From Gammaproteobacteria bacterium (GTDB lineage: Bacteria > Pseudomonadota > Gammaproteobacteria > Steroidobacterales > Steroidobacteraceae), in NCBI GenBank assembly GCA_017577615.1, contig PKRE01000002.1, positions 535,592 to 599,591 of the forward strand: 64,000 nucleotides of DNA. Reading direction: 5' to 3'. Made by a program: the position numbers and the translations under genes. Below the pieces are notes generated by a model, which worked only from the letters and a program-made list of their open reading frames with translations, was not told the origin of the DNA and ran no database searches. Positions within the stretch are counted from its first letter, which is position 1. Every line of letters begins with the position of its first letter. Positions 52,057 through 62,843 of the stretch are shown in pieces.

Positions 52057-52611
52057 CTAGTATCTCACCCGCACCACCCGCTTCTTCGACAGCTGCGGCA
52101 CGAACACGATGAACATCGCGTCGTACTCGTTCTCGCGCACTGTGACCTCCTGTCCAGTGAGCGCCTCGATGAGCTGCGGAACCGTATCGCGATTACCCGC
52201 AACAAGCACGTACTCACCCCGGTGCTGGCGCAGAATGCGTGCTGCGAGCTCGTGCCAAGTGGCAGTCGGCACCAGATTGACCGGCAACGCGAGGGTCTCC
52301 GACAGCGGGATTACAGTCTGGTGCGTGCGCCGATACTCTGAGGCGTAAATCGCGTCGAGCCCGCGCACGGGCTGCGCGTGCGCGAGCATGCGTGCCAGCT
52401 GCGCGGCCCGCTCGCGCCCCTGCGGACTCAAGCTCGGATCGGGATCAGTGCCCGGTTCCGTTTCCGCATGTCGGACGACGAAGACTACCGTCGTCGCCCG
52501 CGCATCCAAGATCCAAACGCCAGCGGCGATCAGAGCGACGAAGACGAACGCGGGCAAGAGCAGAGGAAAGAAGAACGGCCGCCGCCGCATCTTGTCCAGG
52601 TCGCGATTCAT
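52057..52611 (-). CDS. Membrane-anchored histidine-phosphatase homologue lacking second His
   Basis: 184 residues. An N-terminal membrane helix (LLLPAFVFVALIAAGVWIL) anchors a phosphoglycerate-mutase-fold domain. The RHAE motif (VVRHAETEP, about 46-54) and the YRRTHQT segment are intact, but the second catalytic histidine, normally in GHSNT, is replaced: the sequence reads VAGNRDTVP. Catalysis is therefore doubtful. Probably co-transcribed with yjbQ. Confidence 0.82.
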   Translation of the reverse strand: MNRDLDKMRRRPFFFPLLLPAFVFVALIAAGVWILDARATTVVFVVRHAETEPGTDPDPSLSPQGRERAAQLARMLAHAQPVRGLDAIYASEYRRTHQTVIPLSETLALPVNLVPTATWHELAARILRQHRGEYVLVAGNRDTVPQLIEALTGQEVTVRENEYDAMFIVFVPQLSKKRVVRVRY

Positions 52612-53112
52612 CTAACCATCATACCATCGCAAGCGAGTCGGCCAGCCCTGCGACCGCATCCCGCGAATCGTAACCTCTTGCGCGAAGGTCGATCGCAGCC
52701 AGCGCGGTCATTTGATGGTGAGCGTTGATCGCGCGCCTCACGTCATGCGCAGAGAAAGGAACATCGTTGCTCGTGCGGGTGGCTACATGGGCATGGAATC
52801 GTCTGCATGCCGCCTGAGCTGGCGATCGATCGGATGCGACTGGAGCCTGGGAGCGAGACAAGAGCGTGACGCTCGTCTTGCTGACTGTTCGTCGCTCGGT
52901 CGACGCCAGACACCGGTGCGCGCAGCCAGGCGGCGCAGTGAACATGTGCGCCTGCAGCAAAGCCGTGTGCCTGCGTCTGCCCCGCTGCCGGCTTGCTCGC
53001 GGCCGCATGCCGCCGGAGCGCGGGCACGGTTGCACCCGTGACAGGTGGCAAAGACGCTGCGAGCGCCGCCCCTTTACACGCGCGCCTCGACACGTTACAC
53101 AAGCGGCCCCTC
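52612..53112. other. Intergenic region upstream of tRNA-Ser
   Basis: 501 nt with frames open on both strands only because of high GC. A minus-strand frame running through the tRNA encodes a GIRTHE-type peptide, the usual artefact of antisense tRNA-Ser. No start/SD combination or known domain. It must carry promoters for tRNA-Ser and the phosphatase-yjbQ pair. Confidence 0.45.
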
Positions 53113-53202
53113 GGAAGGGTGGCAGAGTGGTTGATTGCACCGGTCTTGAAAACCGGCAGGAGTGCAAGCTCCTCGTGGGTTCGAATCCCACCCCTTCCGC
53201 CA
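53113..53202 (+). tRNA. tRNA-Ser (anticodon TGA)
   Basis: 90-nt class II tRNA: acceptor GGAAGGG/CCCTTCC, anticodon stem CCGGT/ACCGG with loop CTTGAAA, a long variable arm, T-loop GTTCGAATC, discriminator G and encoded CCA. Confidence 0.96.
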
Positions 53203-53213
53203 CGAAACAAGAA

Positions 53214-53235
53214 GCCCTCCTCGTGAGGGCCTTTT
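53214..53235 (+). terminator. Rho-independent terminator of tRNA-Ser
   Basis: GCCCTC (53214-53219), 5-nt loop, GAGGGC (53225-53230), then CTTTT; 11 nt after the tRNA end. Confidence 0.8.
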
Positions 53236-53358
53236 CGCTTTCTGCGCCGAAGAATCCGCGACGGCAGGGAAAGCGGTTCTGCGCAGCCGCCAACCTGCCC
53301 GAAGGGCTAGGCACCTGCCTCCCTCCACTTAACCTGTTGATTCTGTGAGAGCGCGCTA

Positions 53359-53389
53359 TTGAGTCGCGCTGTCCCAAAGTTGCTAGAAT
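53359..53389 (+). promoter_or_regulatory. Candidate promoter of the Bax-inhibitor-1 family gene
   Basis: TTGAGT (53359) and TAGAAT (53384) with a 19-nt spacer, 72 nt before the ATG at 53461. The spacer is longer than ideal. Confidence 0.4.
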
Positions 53390-53460
53390 CCAACTGTCTG
53401 TTGGGCCCGATGGCCTGATTCAGTCCAATTCGCAACGGGTACTGACCCGAGGAGAGTCGA

Positions 53461-54129
53461 ATGGAGCGATACCCCAGCTCTGTTGTCAGCACAGCGCGCA
53501 CGTCTGCGCTGGCGACGAACAAAGTTCTGCGTAACACGTACTGGCTGCTGGGCGCGACCCTCGCGTTCAGCGCGGCAATGGCCGGTGTGTCGATGGCCCT
53601 CAACTTGCCGCCCTTCGGCCTCGTCACTTTGCTTATCTATTTCGGCCTGCTGTTTGCCGTTCACAAGACGCAGAACAGCGCTTGGGGTCTCGTTTGGACG
53701 TTCGCGCTAACGGGCTTCTTGGGCCTGACGCTTGGGCCGATTCTCGAGCTCTACATCAAGGCCGTGCCGAACGGCTCGCAGCTCGTGATGACCGCGCTCG
53801 GAACGACGGCCGTGGCATTCCTGGGCCTGTCCGCCTACGCGATCAAGAGCGAGAAGGATTTCAGCTTCATGGGCGGGTTCCTGACGATCGGTGTCATCAG
53901 CGCGTTCGTTCTCGGGCTCATCGCTTACTTCTTCGAGCTGTCGACGCTCTCGCTCGTCGCTTCCGGCATGTTCGTCATCGTGAGCGGCGGCTTGATGCTG
54001 TGGCAGACGAGCCAGATCGTGCGCGGCGGCGAGACGAACTACATCATGGCGACCATCACGCTGTACGTGAGCCTCTACAACATGTTCCTGAGCTTGCTGC
54101 ACTTGCTTGGCGCAGCTTCGGACGACTGA
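53461..54129 (+). CDS. Bax inhibitor-1/YccA family membrane protein
   Basis: 222 residues with seven hydrophobic helices spread over residues 28-215 and the family end TLYVSLYNMFLSLLHLLG. GAGGAGAG precedes the ATG. The group includes YccA, which binds and inhibits FtsH, and calcium-leak channels. YccA is the closest named relative by pattern. Confidence 0.92.
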   Translation: MERYPSSVVSTARTSALATNKVLRNTYWLLGATLAFSAAMAGVSMALNLPPFGLVTLLIYFGLLFAVHKTQNSAWGLVWTFALTGFLGLTLGPILELYIKAVPNGSQLVMTALGTTAVAFLGLSAYAIKSEKDFSFMGGFLTIGVISAFVLGLIAYFFELSTLSLVASGMFVIVSGGLMLWQTSQIVRGGETNYIMATITLYVSLYNMFLSLLHLLGAASDD

Positions 54130-54150
54130 TTCAACAGGCCGCGAATGATG

Positions 54151-54179
54151 AAAGGGCACTGCATTGCAGTGCCCTTTTT
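54151..54179. terminator. Bidirectional terminator between BI-1 gene and serS
   Basis: AAAGGGCACTG (54151-54161) pairs with CAGTGCCCTTT (54167-54177) around a 5-nt loop, with T-runs on both strands. It lies 21 nt after the BI-1 stop and 25 nt after the convergent serS stop. Confidence 0.88.
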
Positions 54180-54203
54180 GTTGGGATAGCCCTTCGTGGC
54201 CGG

Positions 54204-55484
54204 TTACCCCGGCGTAATGCGGTCCATGCCGCCCATGTACGGGCGCAGCACCTCTGGAATCACGACGCTTCCATCGGCTTGCTGATAGTTCTCGAGCACC
54301 GCAATGAGTGCGCGCCCGGCGGCCACTCCGGACCCATTCAATGTGTGCACTGGCTCTGTCTTGCCTGTGTCGGGGTTGCGCCACCGCGCCTGCATTCGAC
54401 GCGCCTGGAAGGCCTCGAAGTTCGAGCAGGACGAGATCTCGCGATACGCCTGCTGCCCGGGCAACCACACTTCCAAGTCGTAGGTCTTGGCGGAGCCGAA
54501 TCCGGTATCACCGGCACACAGCACCACGACGCGATACGGAAGACCCAGGCGCTTCAGCACCTCCTCAGCGTTCTTCGTCAACAGCTCGTGCTCGTCGTAC
54601 GAGTCCTGCGGGCGCGAGATGTGAACCAGCTCCACCTTCTCGAACTGGTGCTGACGGATCATGCCGCGCGTGTCCTTGCCGTACGAGCCGGCCTCCGAGC
54701 GAAAGCACGGAGTATGCGCGACGAAGCGCAGCGGCAAGCGATCCGCGTCGATGATCGACTCGCGCACGAGGTTCGTCACAGGCACCTCAGCCGTGGGGAT
54801 GAGGTAAAGACCACTGTCTCCTTTCACTGCGAAGAGATCGGCCTCAAACTTCGGCAGCTGACCGGTGCCGATCATCGATTGCGTATTCACGAGGTACGGG
54901 ACGTACACCTCGAGATAACCGTGCTCCTTGGTGTGCAGGTCAAGCATGAATTGGATCAACGCGCGCTGCAGCTGCGCGACAGCACCGCTCAGCACCGAGA
55001 AGCGCGCACCGGCGATCTTGCTTGCGGCCGCGAAGTCGATCTGCCCGAGCTTCTCACCGATCTCCACGTGATCCTTGGGTTTGAAATCGAACTGCCGTGG
55101 CTCGCCCCAGCGACGCACCTCCACATTGGCGCTGGCGTCGCCGCCATCCGGCACGCTCTCGTGCAGCATGTTCGGCAGGCCAAGCAACAAGTCCTCGAGC
55201 TCGGCTTGCACGCGCTCAAGCTCGCTCTCGGCTTTCGAGAGCTCTGCTCCGAGCGACTCGGCCTGTTTCAACAGAGGCGCAATGTCCTGGCCTTGCGCCT
55301 TCGCTTTACCGACAGCCTTCGCATGCACGTTGCGCTCGTTCCTGAGCTCATCGGCCCGCACTTGCCATCTCTTGCGTGCTTCCTCCAGGGCGCTGAGGCG
55401 AGCCACATCAAGCGTGAAGCCGCGACGCGCTAGATTCGCCGCGACGGCAGCGGGATCGGAACGAAGAAGCTTGGGATCGAGCAT
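54204..55484 (-). CDS. serS: Seryl-tRNA synthetase
   Basis: Charges tRNA-Ser. 426 residues: an N-terminal antiparallel coiled coil (about 30-100) that grips the long variable arm, then a class II core with YLIPTAEVPVTNL, motif 2 FRSEAGSYGKDTRGMIRQHQF and motif 3 LNGSGVAAGRALIAVLE. Last gene of the ftsK-lolA-(vanZ-like)-rarA-serS series. Confidence 0.98.
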   Translation of the reverse strand: MLDPKLLRSDPAAVAANLARRGFTLDVARLSALEEARKRWQVRADELRNERNVHAKAVGKAKAQGQDIAPLLKQAESLGAELSKAESELERVQAELEDLLLGLPNMLHESVPDGGDASANVEVRRWGEPRQFDFKPKDHVEIGEKLGQIDFAAASKIAGARFSVLSGAVAQLQRALIQFMLDLHTKEHGYLEVYVPYLVNTQSMIGTGQLPKFEADLFAVKGDSGLYLIPTAEVPVTNLVRESIIDADRLPLRFVAHTPCFRSEAGSYGKDTRGMIRQHQFEKVELVHISRPQDSYDEHELLTKNAEEVLKRLGLPYRVVVLCAGDTGFGSAKTYDLEVWLPGQQAYREISSCSNFEAFQARRMQARWRNPDTGKTEPVHTLNGSGVAAGRALIAVLENYQQADGSVVIPEVLRPYMGGMDRITPG

Positions 55485-55594
55485 GACTGACGCTTATCGG
55501 TTGCGAATCGATGTGAATGCAATAGTGTAACGCGCCGGACGCCTTGAAACCGATGCGAGGGACGTCCGCGCTTCCAGCGCCAGAGCTCGGCCCC

Positions 55595-56911
<1,317 letters not shown>

Positions 56912-56930
56912 CACAAGAGCTCGGCAATGG

Positions 56931-57317
56931 CTATCGCTTGGTGACCAGCGCTTCGATACGTTGCGCCCAACCGCCGAGACCCAGCCACCCGAGACCGAGA
57001 CCGAGCCCGATGCCTGCCGCATTGGCAAGCACGTCGTAGACATCCGCCTGCCGTCCCAGGTTCATCGCACTTTGCGCGCCTTCGATCGCCAGCCCCAGCA
57101 GGAACAAGCCCACGCCAATGACAACGTATCGCGACTTGGGATAGATCCCGACGAACCAAATGGCGATCACGGTATAGACCGCCGCGTGCGCAAACTTATC
57201 GCTCGTGTGCACGTTGGGGAGCTTCTGTGTCGGCAACAAGCTCACGATCGTCGCGAGCGCGATGAGCGACCAGCCGGCCGCGAGCCATAGCCGCGGATAT
57301 CGAAGAGGCAAGAGCAT
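56931..57317 (-). CDS. VanZ-like membrane protein
   Basis: 128 residues from the ATG at 57317, which lies 10 nt after the lolA stop and follows GAGAG. Four hydrophobic helices; the VanZ pattern DKFAHAAVYTVIAIWFVG, then AIEGAQSAMNLGRQADVYDVLANAAGIGLG is clear. The role of VanZ outside teicoplanin resistance is unknown. Its insertion between lolA and rarA breaks the otherwise E. coli-like order. Confidence 0.88.
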   Translation of the reverse strand: MLLPLRYPRLWLAAGWSLIALATIVSLLPTQKLPNVHTSDKFAHAAVYTVIAIWFVGIYPKSRYVVIGVGLFLLGLAIEGAQSAMNLGRQADVYDVLANAAGIGLGLGLGWLGLGGWAQRIEALVTKR

Positions 57318-57327
57318 TCTCTCAAGG

Positions 57328-57999
57328 TCAAGGTCTATGAGCGGACGAGCCGTGCGTTGGCTCACCGATGACGTCCGCACCCGGCGGAACCGTGAACGTG
57401 AAGCGCGACGGATCGATCACTGGATTGCGCTCGACGTTCGTGAATGTGAGCCGTGTCGTTTGCCCGAGCTTGTCGGCAAGCTGCATGTATCTCAGGGTCG
57501 CACCATCGAAGCCCAGGCGGACCGACTTGAAATCGGTATCGCTGCGCTTGGGCTCCATGTGCACCCACTGCACGCCAGCATCGTCCTCGACGCCGACGAC
57601 GGTGAAATTGTCTTCGAGATCACCTTCGCCGCTCAGGAGCATCGCCGGCGTCGCCGACAGCGTGTCATCGAGCTTGCGCACCGTCACCTGCTCGAGATCT
57701 TCGTCGTACAGCCAAATACGCGCGCCGTCCGCGACGATCACCTGGTTGTACGGCTCGCGGTAATCCCAGCGAAAGCGATTCGGTCGGCGAATCGCCAACG
57801 TCCCGCTCGCCTCTTCGATGGTGCGGCCGCTGCGATCCGTCAGCACTTGATGGAAGTCCGCTTGCAGTCCCTGCAACCCATCGAGAAAGGTTTCGACACG
57901 TTTGCGCCCAGCTGCAAGGTCGGCGGCGAAGGCCGTCAGGCTCGCCACGAGCGCAACTAACAAGATGCCGAGGCGAGCAACGTGGCCAGTGTGATTCAT
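57328..57999 (-). CDS. lolA: Outer-membrane lipoprotein chaperone LolA
   Basis: Periplasmic carrier that takes lipoproteins from LolCDE to LolB. 223 residues with a signal peptide (LGILLVALVASLTAFAAD) and family segments GLQGLQADFHQVL, RPNRFRWDYREPYNQVIVADG and a C-terminal half containing LGFDGATLRYMQLADKLGQT. ATG 57999 is preferred to a GTG at 58023. Lies 41 nt after ftsK. Confidence 0.95.
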   Translation of the reverse strand: MNHTGHVARLGILLVALVASLTAFAADLAAGRKRVETFLDGLQGLQADFHQVLTDRSGRTIEEASGTLAIRRPNRFRWDYREPYNQVIVADGARIWLYDEDLEQVTVRKLDDTLSATPAMLLSGEGDLEDNFTVVGVEDDAGVQWVHMEPKRSDTDFKSVRLGFDGATLRYMQLADKLGQTTRLTFTNVERNPVIDPSRFTFTVPPGADVIGEPTHGSSAHRP

Positions 58000-58040
58000 C
58001 ACGATCGTCCTATTGAGTGACACTGCGGCTCATCCGCCAG

Positions 58041-60347
58041 CTAGTCTTCCGGCGGCGGTGGTGCGAGCACTTCGCGGGAGCCGTTCGGCTGCAACGGGCC
58101 AACGAGGCCCGCCGCCTCCATGGTCTCGATCAGGCGCGCCGCGCGGTTGTAGCCGATCTTGAGACGGCGTTGCACGCCCGAGATCGAGGCTCGACGACTC
58201 TCAAGCACGATCCGTACCGCTTGATCGTAGAGCGGATCCTGCTCGCCGTCGCCATCACCCTCGCCCTCCGTGGGCTCACCCGGCAGCCCGGGAATCGGCG
58301 TGCGCGGCCCCTCCAGGATCTCCGGCACGTACGCAGGCTCTGCCGACTTGAGCGCGGCAACCACACGGTGGACTTCCTGATCGGACACGAAAGCACCGTG
58401 CACGCGAATCGGCACGGAAGTGCCTGGCTGCAGGAACAGCATGTCGCCGTGGCCGAGCAATTGCTCTGCACCCGTCTGATCGAGGATCGTCCTCGAGTCG
58501 ACCTTCGCAGAGACTTGGAAGGCGATACGCGTCGGAATGTTTGCCTTGATCAAGCCAGTGATCACGTCGACCGAAGGACGCTGGGTGGCGAGAATCAAGT
58601 GAATGCCCGACGCTCGCGCCTTCTGCGCCAGGCGAGCGATCAGCTCTTCGACCTTCTTGCCGACGATCATCATCATGTCGGCCAGCTCGTCGACGATGAC
58701 GACGATGAACGGCAGCGGCTCGAGAAACGGCACTTGGCTCGGATCGCCCTCAGGCCCGAGCTGCTTGAGGAGGATCGGGTCGCGAATGGGCTGACCGGCT
58801 TCCTGCGCCTCTTTGATCTTGCGATTGAATCCCGCGAGGTTGCGCACGCCCATCGCTGCCATGAGCCGATAGCGGCGCTCCATCTCCGCGACGCACCAAC
58901 GCAACGCGTTTGCGGCCTGTTTCATGTCGGTGACGACCGGTGCCAGCAGATGCGGGATACCCTCGTAGACCGACAGCTCCAGCATCTTCGGATCGATCAT
59001 GATCATGCGCACCTGGTCCGCCGTCGCCTTGTACAGCAGCGACAGCACCATCGCGTTCACGGCGGTCGACTTACCCGAGCCCGTCGTGCCGCCCACCAGC
59101 AGGTGCGGCATGCGCGCGAGATCCGCGACCACTGGCGCACCGCTGATGTCCTTTCCGAGCACGAGCGCAAGCGGGGAGGCCATCTCGTCGTAAGTCTTCG
59201 ACTTGATGATTTCGCCGAGCGTGACCAGCTCGCGCTTCTCGTTCGGGATCTCCAGACCGACGGTCGACTTGCCTGGGATGACTTCGACGATACGGACGCT
59301 GACAGCAGACAACGATCGCGCCAGGTCCTTGGCGAGATTGCTGATCTGGCTCACCTTGACGCCGGGTGCGGGCTGCAGCTCGAAACGCGTGATGATCGGG
59401 CCCGGATGGACTTCCACCACCTCCGCTTCCACGCCGAAGTCGCGCAGCTTGAGCTCGACCAGGCGCGACATCGCCTCGAGCGCTTCAGGAGAATAGTTCG
59501 CCTGCCGGGGCGGCGGATCGTCGAGCAGCGACAACGGCGGCAGCTCCTTGGCAGCCGGTCGCTCGAAGAGCGGCACTTGACGCTCCTTCTCGACACGCTC
59601 GCTCTTCTCCACCTGCTGCACGACCGGCTCGATCTTTGGCGGCGCGCGCTTGGCGACGCGCTGCTTTTCCTTGCGGACGGCTTCAGCGCGCGCCTCCTTG
59701 AGCACGCGCGCCGCCTTGAGCTCTCGCTCGGTGGAAATCTTTTGCCTGACCCAATCGAACGCGTTCAGCGTCGCACGACCGACGCGGTCCATGATCTCGA
59801 TCCACGAGATCCCCATGAACAGCGACACGCCGGCCAACCAAAGCGCCAACAGCAACAGCGTCGCGCCAAGAAAGCTCAGCGCAGATACCAAGCCTTCGCC
59901 GATGAACGCACCGAGCACACCGCCAGCCGAGCTGGGATAGCTCTCGATAGTGAAGTGCAGGCTCGCAAGCCCGCAGCTCGTCGCCAGCGTGAGCAGGAAA
60001 CCGAAACCGCGAAACGCGAGCGTGGCTCGCGAGGGTACATCGACTTTGCTCCGGTCGCGATAAATCAGCCATCCTGTCAACGCGATCATGACGGGAAACA
60101 GAAAGGCTGGCGCGCCGAACAAGAGCACGAGCAACCCAGATACGTGCGCGCCGAGTGGGCCGATGACATTGGACAGCGGACCGGGCTCGCCGGTGGTCGC
60201 GAACGAAGGATCGTTGCGATCGTATGTGGCGAGCGCGGCAAAGACGATCAGCGCAAGCGCGCCGAATACCCACAGTGCACCTTCGCGCAGGGAGCGCACG
60301 ACGGCACCGAGCTTCGTCCCACTCTGCAGTTCAGCTCTGCTCGCCAA
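58041..60347 (-). CDS. ftsK: DNA translocase FtsK
   Basis: Septal DNA pump for chromosome segregation and XerCD activation. 768 residues: four to five N-terminal membrane helices (about 25-175), a short charged linker, the alpha/beta motor with Walker A GGTTGSGKSTAVNAM and Walker B IVVIVDELADMMMIV, and the C-terminal gamma winged helix (ISGVQRRLKIGYNRAARLIE). The linker is much shorter than in E. coli FtsK (1329 residues), as in many bacteria. The start codon appears to be TTG at 60347 with GAGG upstream; no ATG fits nearby. Confidence 0.95.
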   Translation of the reverse strand: MASRAELQSGTKLGAVVRSLREGALWVFGALALIVFAALATYDRNDPSFATTGEPGPLSNVIGPLGAHVSGLLVLLFGAPAFLFPVMIALTGWLIYRDRSKVDVPSRATLAFRGFGFLLTLATSCGLASLHFTIESYPSSAGGVLGAFIGEGLVSALSFLGATLLLLALWLAGVSLFMGISWIEIMDRVGRATLNAFDWVRQKISTERELKAARVLKEARAEAVRKEKQRVAKRAPPKIEPVVQQVEKSERVEKERQVPLFERPAAKELPPLSLLDDPPPRQANYSPEALEAMSRLVELKLRDFGVEAEVVEVHPGPIITRFELQPAPGVKVSQISNLAKDLARSLSAVSVRIVEVIPGKSTVGLEIPNEKRELVTLGEIIKSKTYDEMASPLALVLGKDISGAPVVADLARMPHLLVGGTTGSGKSTAVNAMVLSLLYKATADQVRMIMIDPKMLELSVYEGIPHLLAPVVTDMKQAANALRWCVAEMERRYRLMAAMGVRNLAGFNRKIKEAQEAGQPIRDPILLKQLGPEGDPSQVPFLEPLPFIVVIVDELADMMMIVGKKVEELIARLAQKARASGIHLILATQRPSVDVITGLIKANIPTRIAFQVSAKVDSRTILDQTGAEQLLGHGDMLFLQPGTSVPIRVHGAFVSDQEVHRVVAALKSAEPAYVPEILEGPRTPIPGLPGEPTEGEGDGDGEQDPLYDQAVRIVLESRRASISGVQRRLKIGYNRAARLIETMEAAGLVGPLQPNGSREVLAPPPPED

Positions 60348-60590
60348 TGGATCTTGCCTCAGCTTTTCGACGTAATGGCTTGATATTCAATGAACAACGG
60401 TCTCGAATGCAACCGTCGCAGCCCGATGAGGGCGCCTCGCAACGCACGGGATCGTCACCCGTGTGACGCCAATCCCTGACATTGAAGTGATCTATTTGGC
60501 TGCCATCTTCGGTGTTCCTTACGATACAGAGGCGGCGCGTCTTGATGCGCGCACGCTTCGAGCGTTTTCCATTTCTGAGGTGAATGATAC

Positions 60591-61553
60591 ATGAGCACCC
60601 CCCGCCACTCGCGGCTTCTCATTCTTGGCTCTGGCCCTGCTGGCTACACGGCTGCTGTTTACGCGGCGCGCGCCAACCGTAATCCGGTGCTCATCACCGG
60701 CCTCGAGGAAGGCGGGCAACTGATGACGACCGTGGACGTCGACAATTGGCCGGGCGATCCGCATGGACTGACGGGACCGGCGCTCATGGAGCGTATGCGC
60801 AAGCATGCCGAACGGTTCGGCACCGAGATCATCAACGACCACATCAACGCTGTCGATCTGTCGCAACGTCCCTTCTGGCTGCAAGGAGACAGAGGCACGT
60901 ACACATGCGATGCGCTGATCATCGCAACCGGCGCGACTGCGAAGTACCTCGGCCTGCCGTCGGAGCAGCAGTATCGCGGTCGCGGCGTGTCGGCGTGCGC
61001 GACGTGCGACGGTTTCTTCTTCAAGAATCAGAAAGTCGCCGTCGTCGGCGGCGGCAACACAGCGGTCGAATCGGCGCTCTACCTTGCCAACATCGCCTCA
61101 CACGTCACGCTGATACATCGGCGCGATGCATTACGTGCGGAAAAGCTGCTCCAGAACCAGCTGTTCGAGCGCGAGCGCGAGGGCAAGGTGACGATCGAGT
61201 GGAACCATCGTGTGGATGAGGTGCTTGGAGATGACACCGGCGTGACAGGGTTGCGCATCGTGCCGGTCGACGGCGGGCCGAAGCGCGATCTCGATGTCAC
61301 TGGCGTGTTCATCGCGATCGGTCATACGCCGAACACACAGCTCTTCGAAGGCCAGCTCGAGATGCGGGACGGTTACTTGATTGTCAAGTCGGGGCTGGAC
61401 GGCAATGCGACGCAGACGAGCGTGCCGGGTGTGTTCGCTGCGGGCGATGTCGCGGATCGCGTCTACCGCCAGGCAATTACGTCGGCCGCCACCGGCTGCA
61501 TGGCCGCGCTCGATGCGGACAAGTATCTCGACTTGCTCGATGCGCAGCGCTGA
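60591..61553 (+). CDS. trxB: Thioredoxin reductase
   Basis: Reduces thioredoxin with NADPH. 320 residues with FAD motif LGSGPAGYTAAVYAARA, redox-active CATC in SACATCDGFFFK, NADPH-binding VVGGGNTAVESALYLA and C-terminal GVFAAGDVADRVYRQA. GAGGTG precedes the ATG. Divergent from ftsK. The lrp gene found between these in E. coli is absent. Confidence 0.97.
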   Translation: MSTPRHSRLLILGSGPAGYTAAVYAARANRNPVLITGLEEGGQLMTTVDVDNWPGDPHGLTGPALMERMRKHAERFGTEIINDHINAVDLSQRPFWLQGDRGTYTCDALIIATGATAKYLGLPSEQQYRGRGVSACATCDGFFFKNQKVAVVGGGNTAVESALYLANIASHVTLIHRRDALRAEKLLQNQLFEREREGKVTIEWNHRVDEVLGDDTGVTGLRIVPVDGGPKRDLDVTGVFIAIGHTPNTQLFEGQLEMRDGYLIVKSGLDGNATQTSVPGVFAAGDVADRVYRQAITSAATGCMAALDADKYLDLLDAQR

Positions 61554-61689
61554 AGCCTTGAAAACTTGACGGCCGGCCGGCATGACCGTGTGCAACGTGC
61601 CCTCGCGCCGGCCGCAAGCGATTGCTCGCCGGCAGTCGGGAGTGCAACGGCCGTCGAGCACCGAGATGTCAGCGGCAACGTGACGCACC

Positions 61690-62826
61690 GTGCTTTGCCA
61701 AACCGTCAGGTCGATACACGAGATTTCCGCAGACGAGTGGAACACGCTCGCTCCCGGCGGAAACCCCACCGTTAAATACGAGTTTCTTGCAGCGCTCGAG
61801 CAAACGCGTTGCGTCGGCCAGCTCACGGGCTGGACGCCCACGCACGTGGTCGTCCGCGATGGGGTGACCGGCGCGCTCGAGGCGGCTGCACCGCTCTACG
61901 TCAAGATGCACTCATGGGGCGAGTTCGTCTTCGACTTCAGCTGGGCGCAGGCCTACGCGCGGGCTGGACTGCACTACTACCCTAAGCTCGTCTCGATGGT
62001 GCCGTTCACTCCGGTGCCGGGACCACGTCTGCTGGCTCGATCGAGCGCAGCGCGCGCGCGGCTTGTCGATACGATGCTCGCGACGCTCGCTGACACGGGT
62101 AGCTCGTCGCTGCACCTGTTGTTCGTCGAGGATGCCGATCGCGAATTCCTCGCCGAGCGTGGCTTTGCGTTGCGCAAGGACTGCCAGTTTCACTGGTACA
62201 ACCGCAACTACTCAGATTTCGACGCCTTTCTGGCAACGTTCCGCTCTGAGAAGCGCAAGAAGGCGCTACGCGAGCGGCGCCGCATTGCCGAAGCCGGCAT
62301 CACTCACCGCACGCTCGCCGGCGAGCAGATGGACGAGGACGAGTGGGAAATCGTCTTCAGCTTCTCGGAGCGGACGTTCGCCGTCCGCGGACATCAGCAC
62401 TACCTGAACGTCGATTTCTTCCGAACGCTCAGCGCTGCCTGTCCCGGCACGGTCGTGGTCAAGCTCGCGGAGTTTCGCGGCCACCCTGTCGCAGCGGCGA
62501 TCTTCTACGTCGGCGGCGACACGCTCTATGGGCGCTATTGGGGCGCCGCGGCGGACTTTCACAGCCTGCACTTTGAGACGTGCTATTACCAGGGTATCGA
62601 ATACTGCATCGAACGCGGGCTTGCCCGTTTCGAGCCCGGCACCCAGGGAGAGCACAAGGTCCCGAGAGGGTTTGAGCCGACCCCCACCTGGTCGGCACAT
62701 TGGATCGAAGATCCTCGTTTCAAACGGGCGATTCAGAGTTATCTTCGTCAGGAAGAGGAGGCGGTCGACAGGTACATGGAGGAAGCGCGTGCGCACGTAC
62801 CTTTTCGCCGCGATGCAGCCACCTGA
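61690..62826 (+). CDS. GNAT/FemAB-like acyltransferase (DUF482 family)
   Basis: 378 residues from a GTG at 61690. Family segments: ISADEWNTLAPGGNPTVKYEFL near the start, FSWAQAYARAGLHYYPKLVS, FRSEKRKKALRERRRIAEAG and the C-terminal RFEPGTQGEHKVPRGFEPTP. This group is often annotated as peptidoglycan-biosynthesis-like GNAT proteins; the acceptor is unknown. It precedes aat by 17 nt, as in many gammaproteobacteria and betaproteobacteria, which suggests co-transcription. Confidence 0.87.
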   Translation: MLCQTVRSIHEISADEWNTLAPGGNPTVKYEFLAALEQTRCVGQLTGWTPTHVVVRDGVTGALEAAAPLYVKMHSWGEFVFDFSWAQAYARAGLHYYPKLVSMVPFTPVPGPRLLARSSAARARLVDTMLATLADTGSSSLHLLFVEDADREFLAERGFALRKDCQFHWYNRNYSDFDAFLATFRSEKRKKALRERRRIAEAGITHRTLAGEQMDEDEWEIVFSFSERTFAVRGHQHYLNVDFFRTLSAACPGTVVVKLAEFRGHPVAAAIFYVGGDTLYGRYWGAAADFHSLHFETCYYQGIEYCIERGLARFEPGTQGEHKVPRGFEPTPTWSAHWIEDPRFKRAIQSYLRQEEEAVDRYMEEARAHVPFRRDAAT

Positions 62827-62843
62827 CTGACGCGAGATTCGCT

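Noticed and set aside
52619..53377. Large minus-strand frame over tRNA-Ser
   Set aside because: It runs through the tRNA on the opposite strand and includes the GIRTHE-type peptide, a common artefact of antisense tRNA-Ser.
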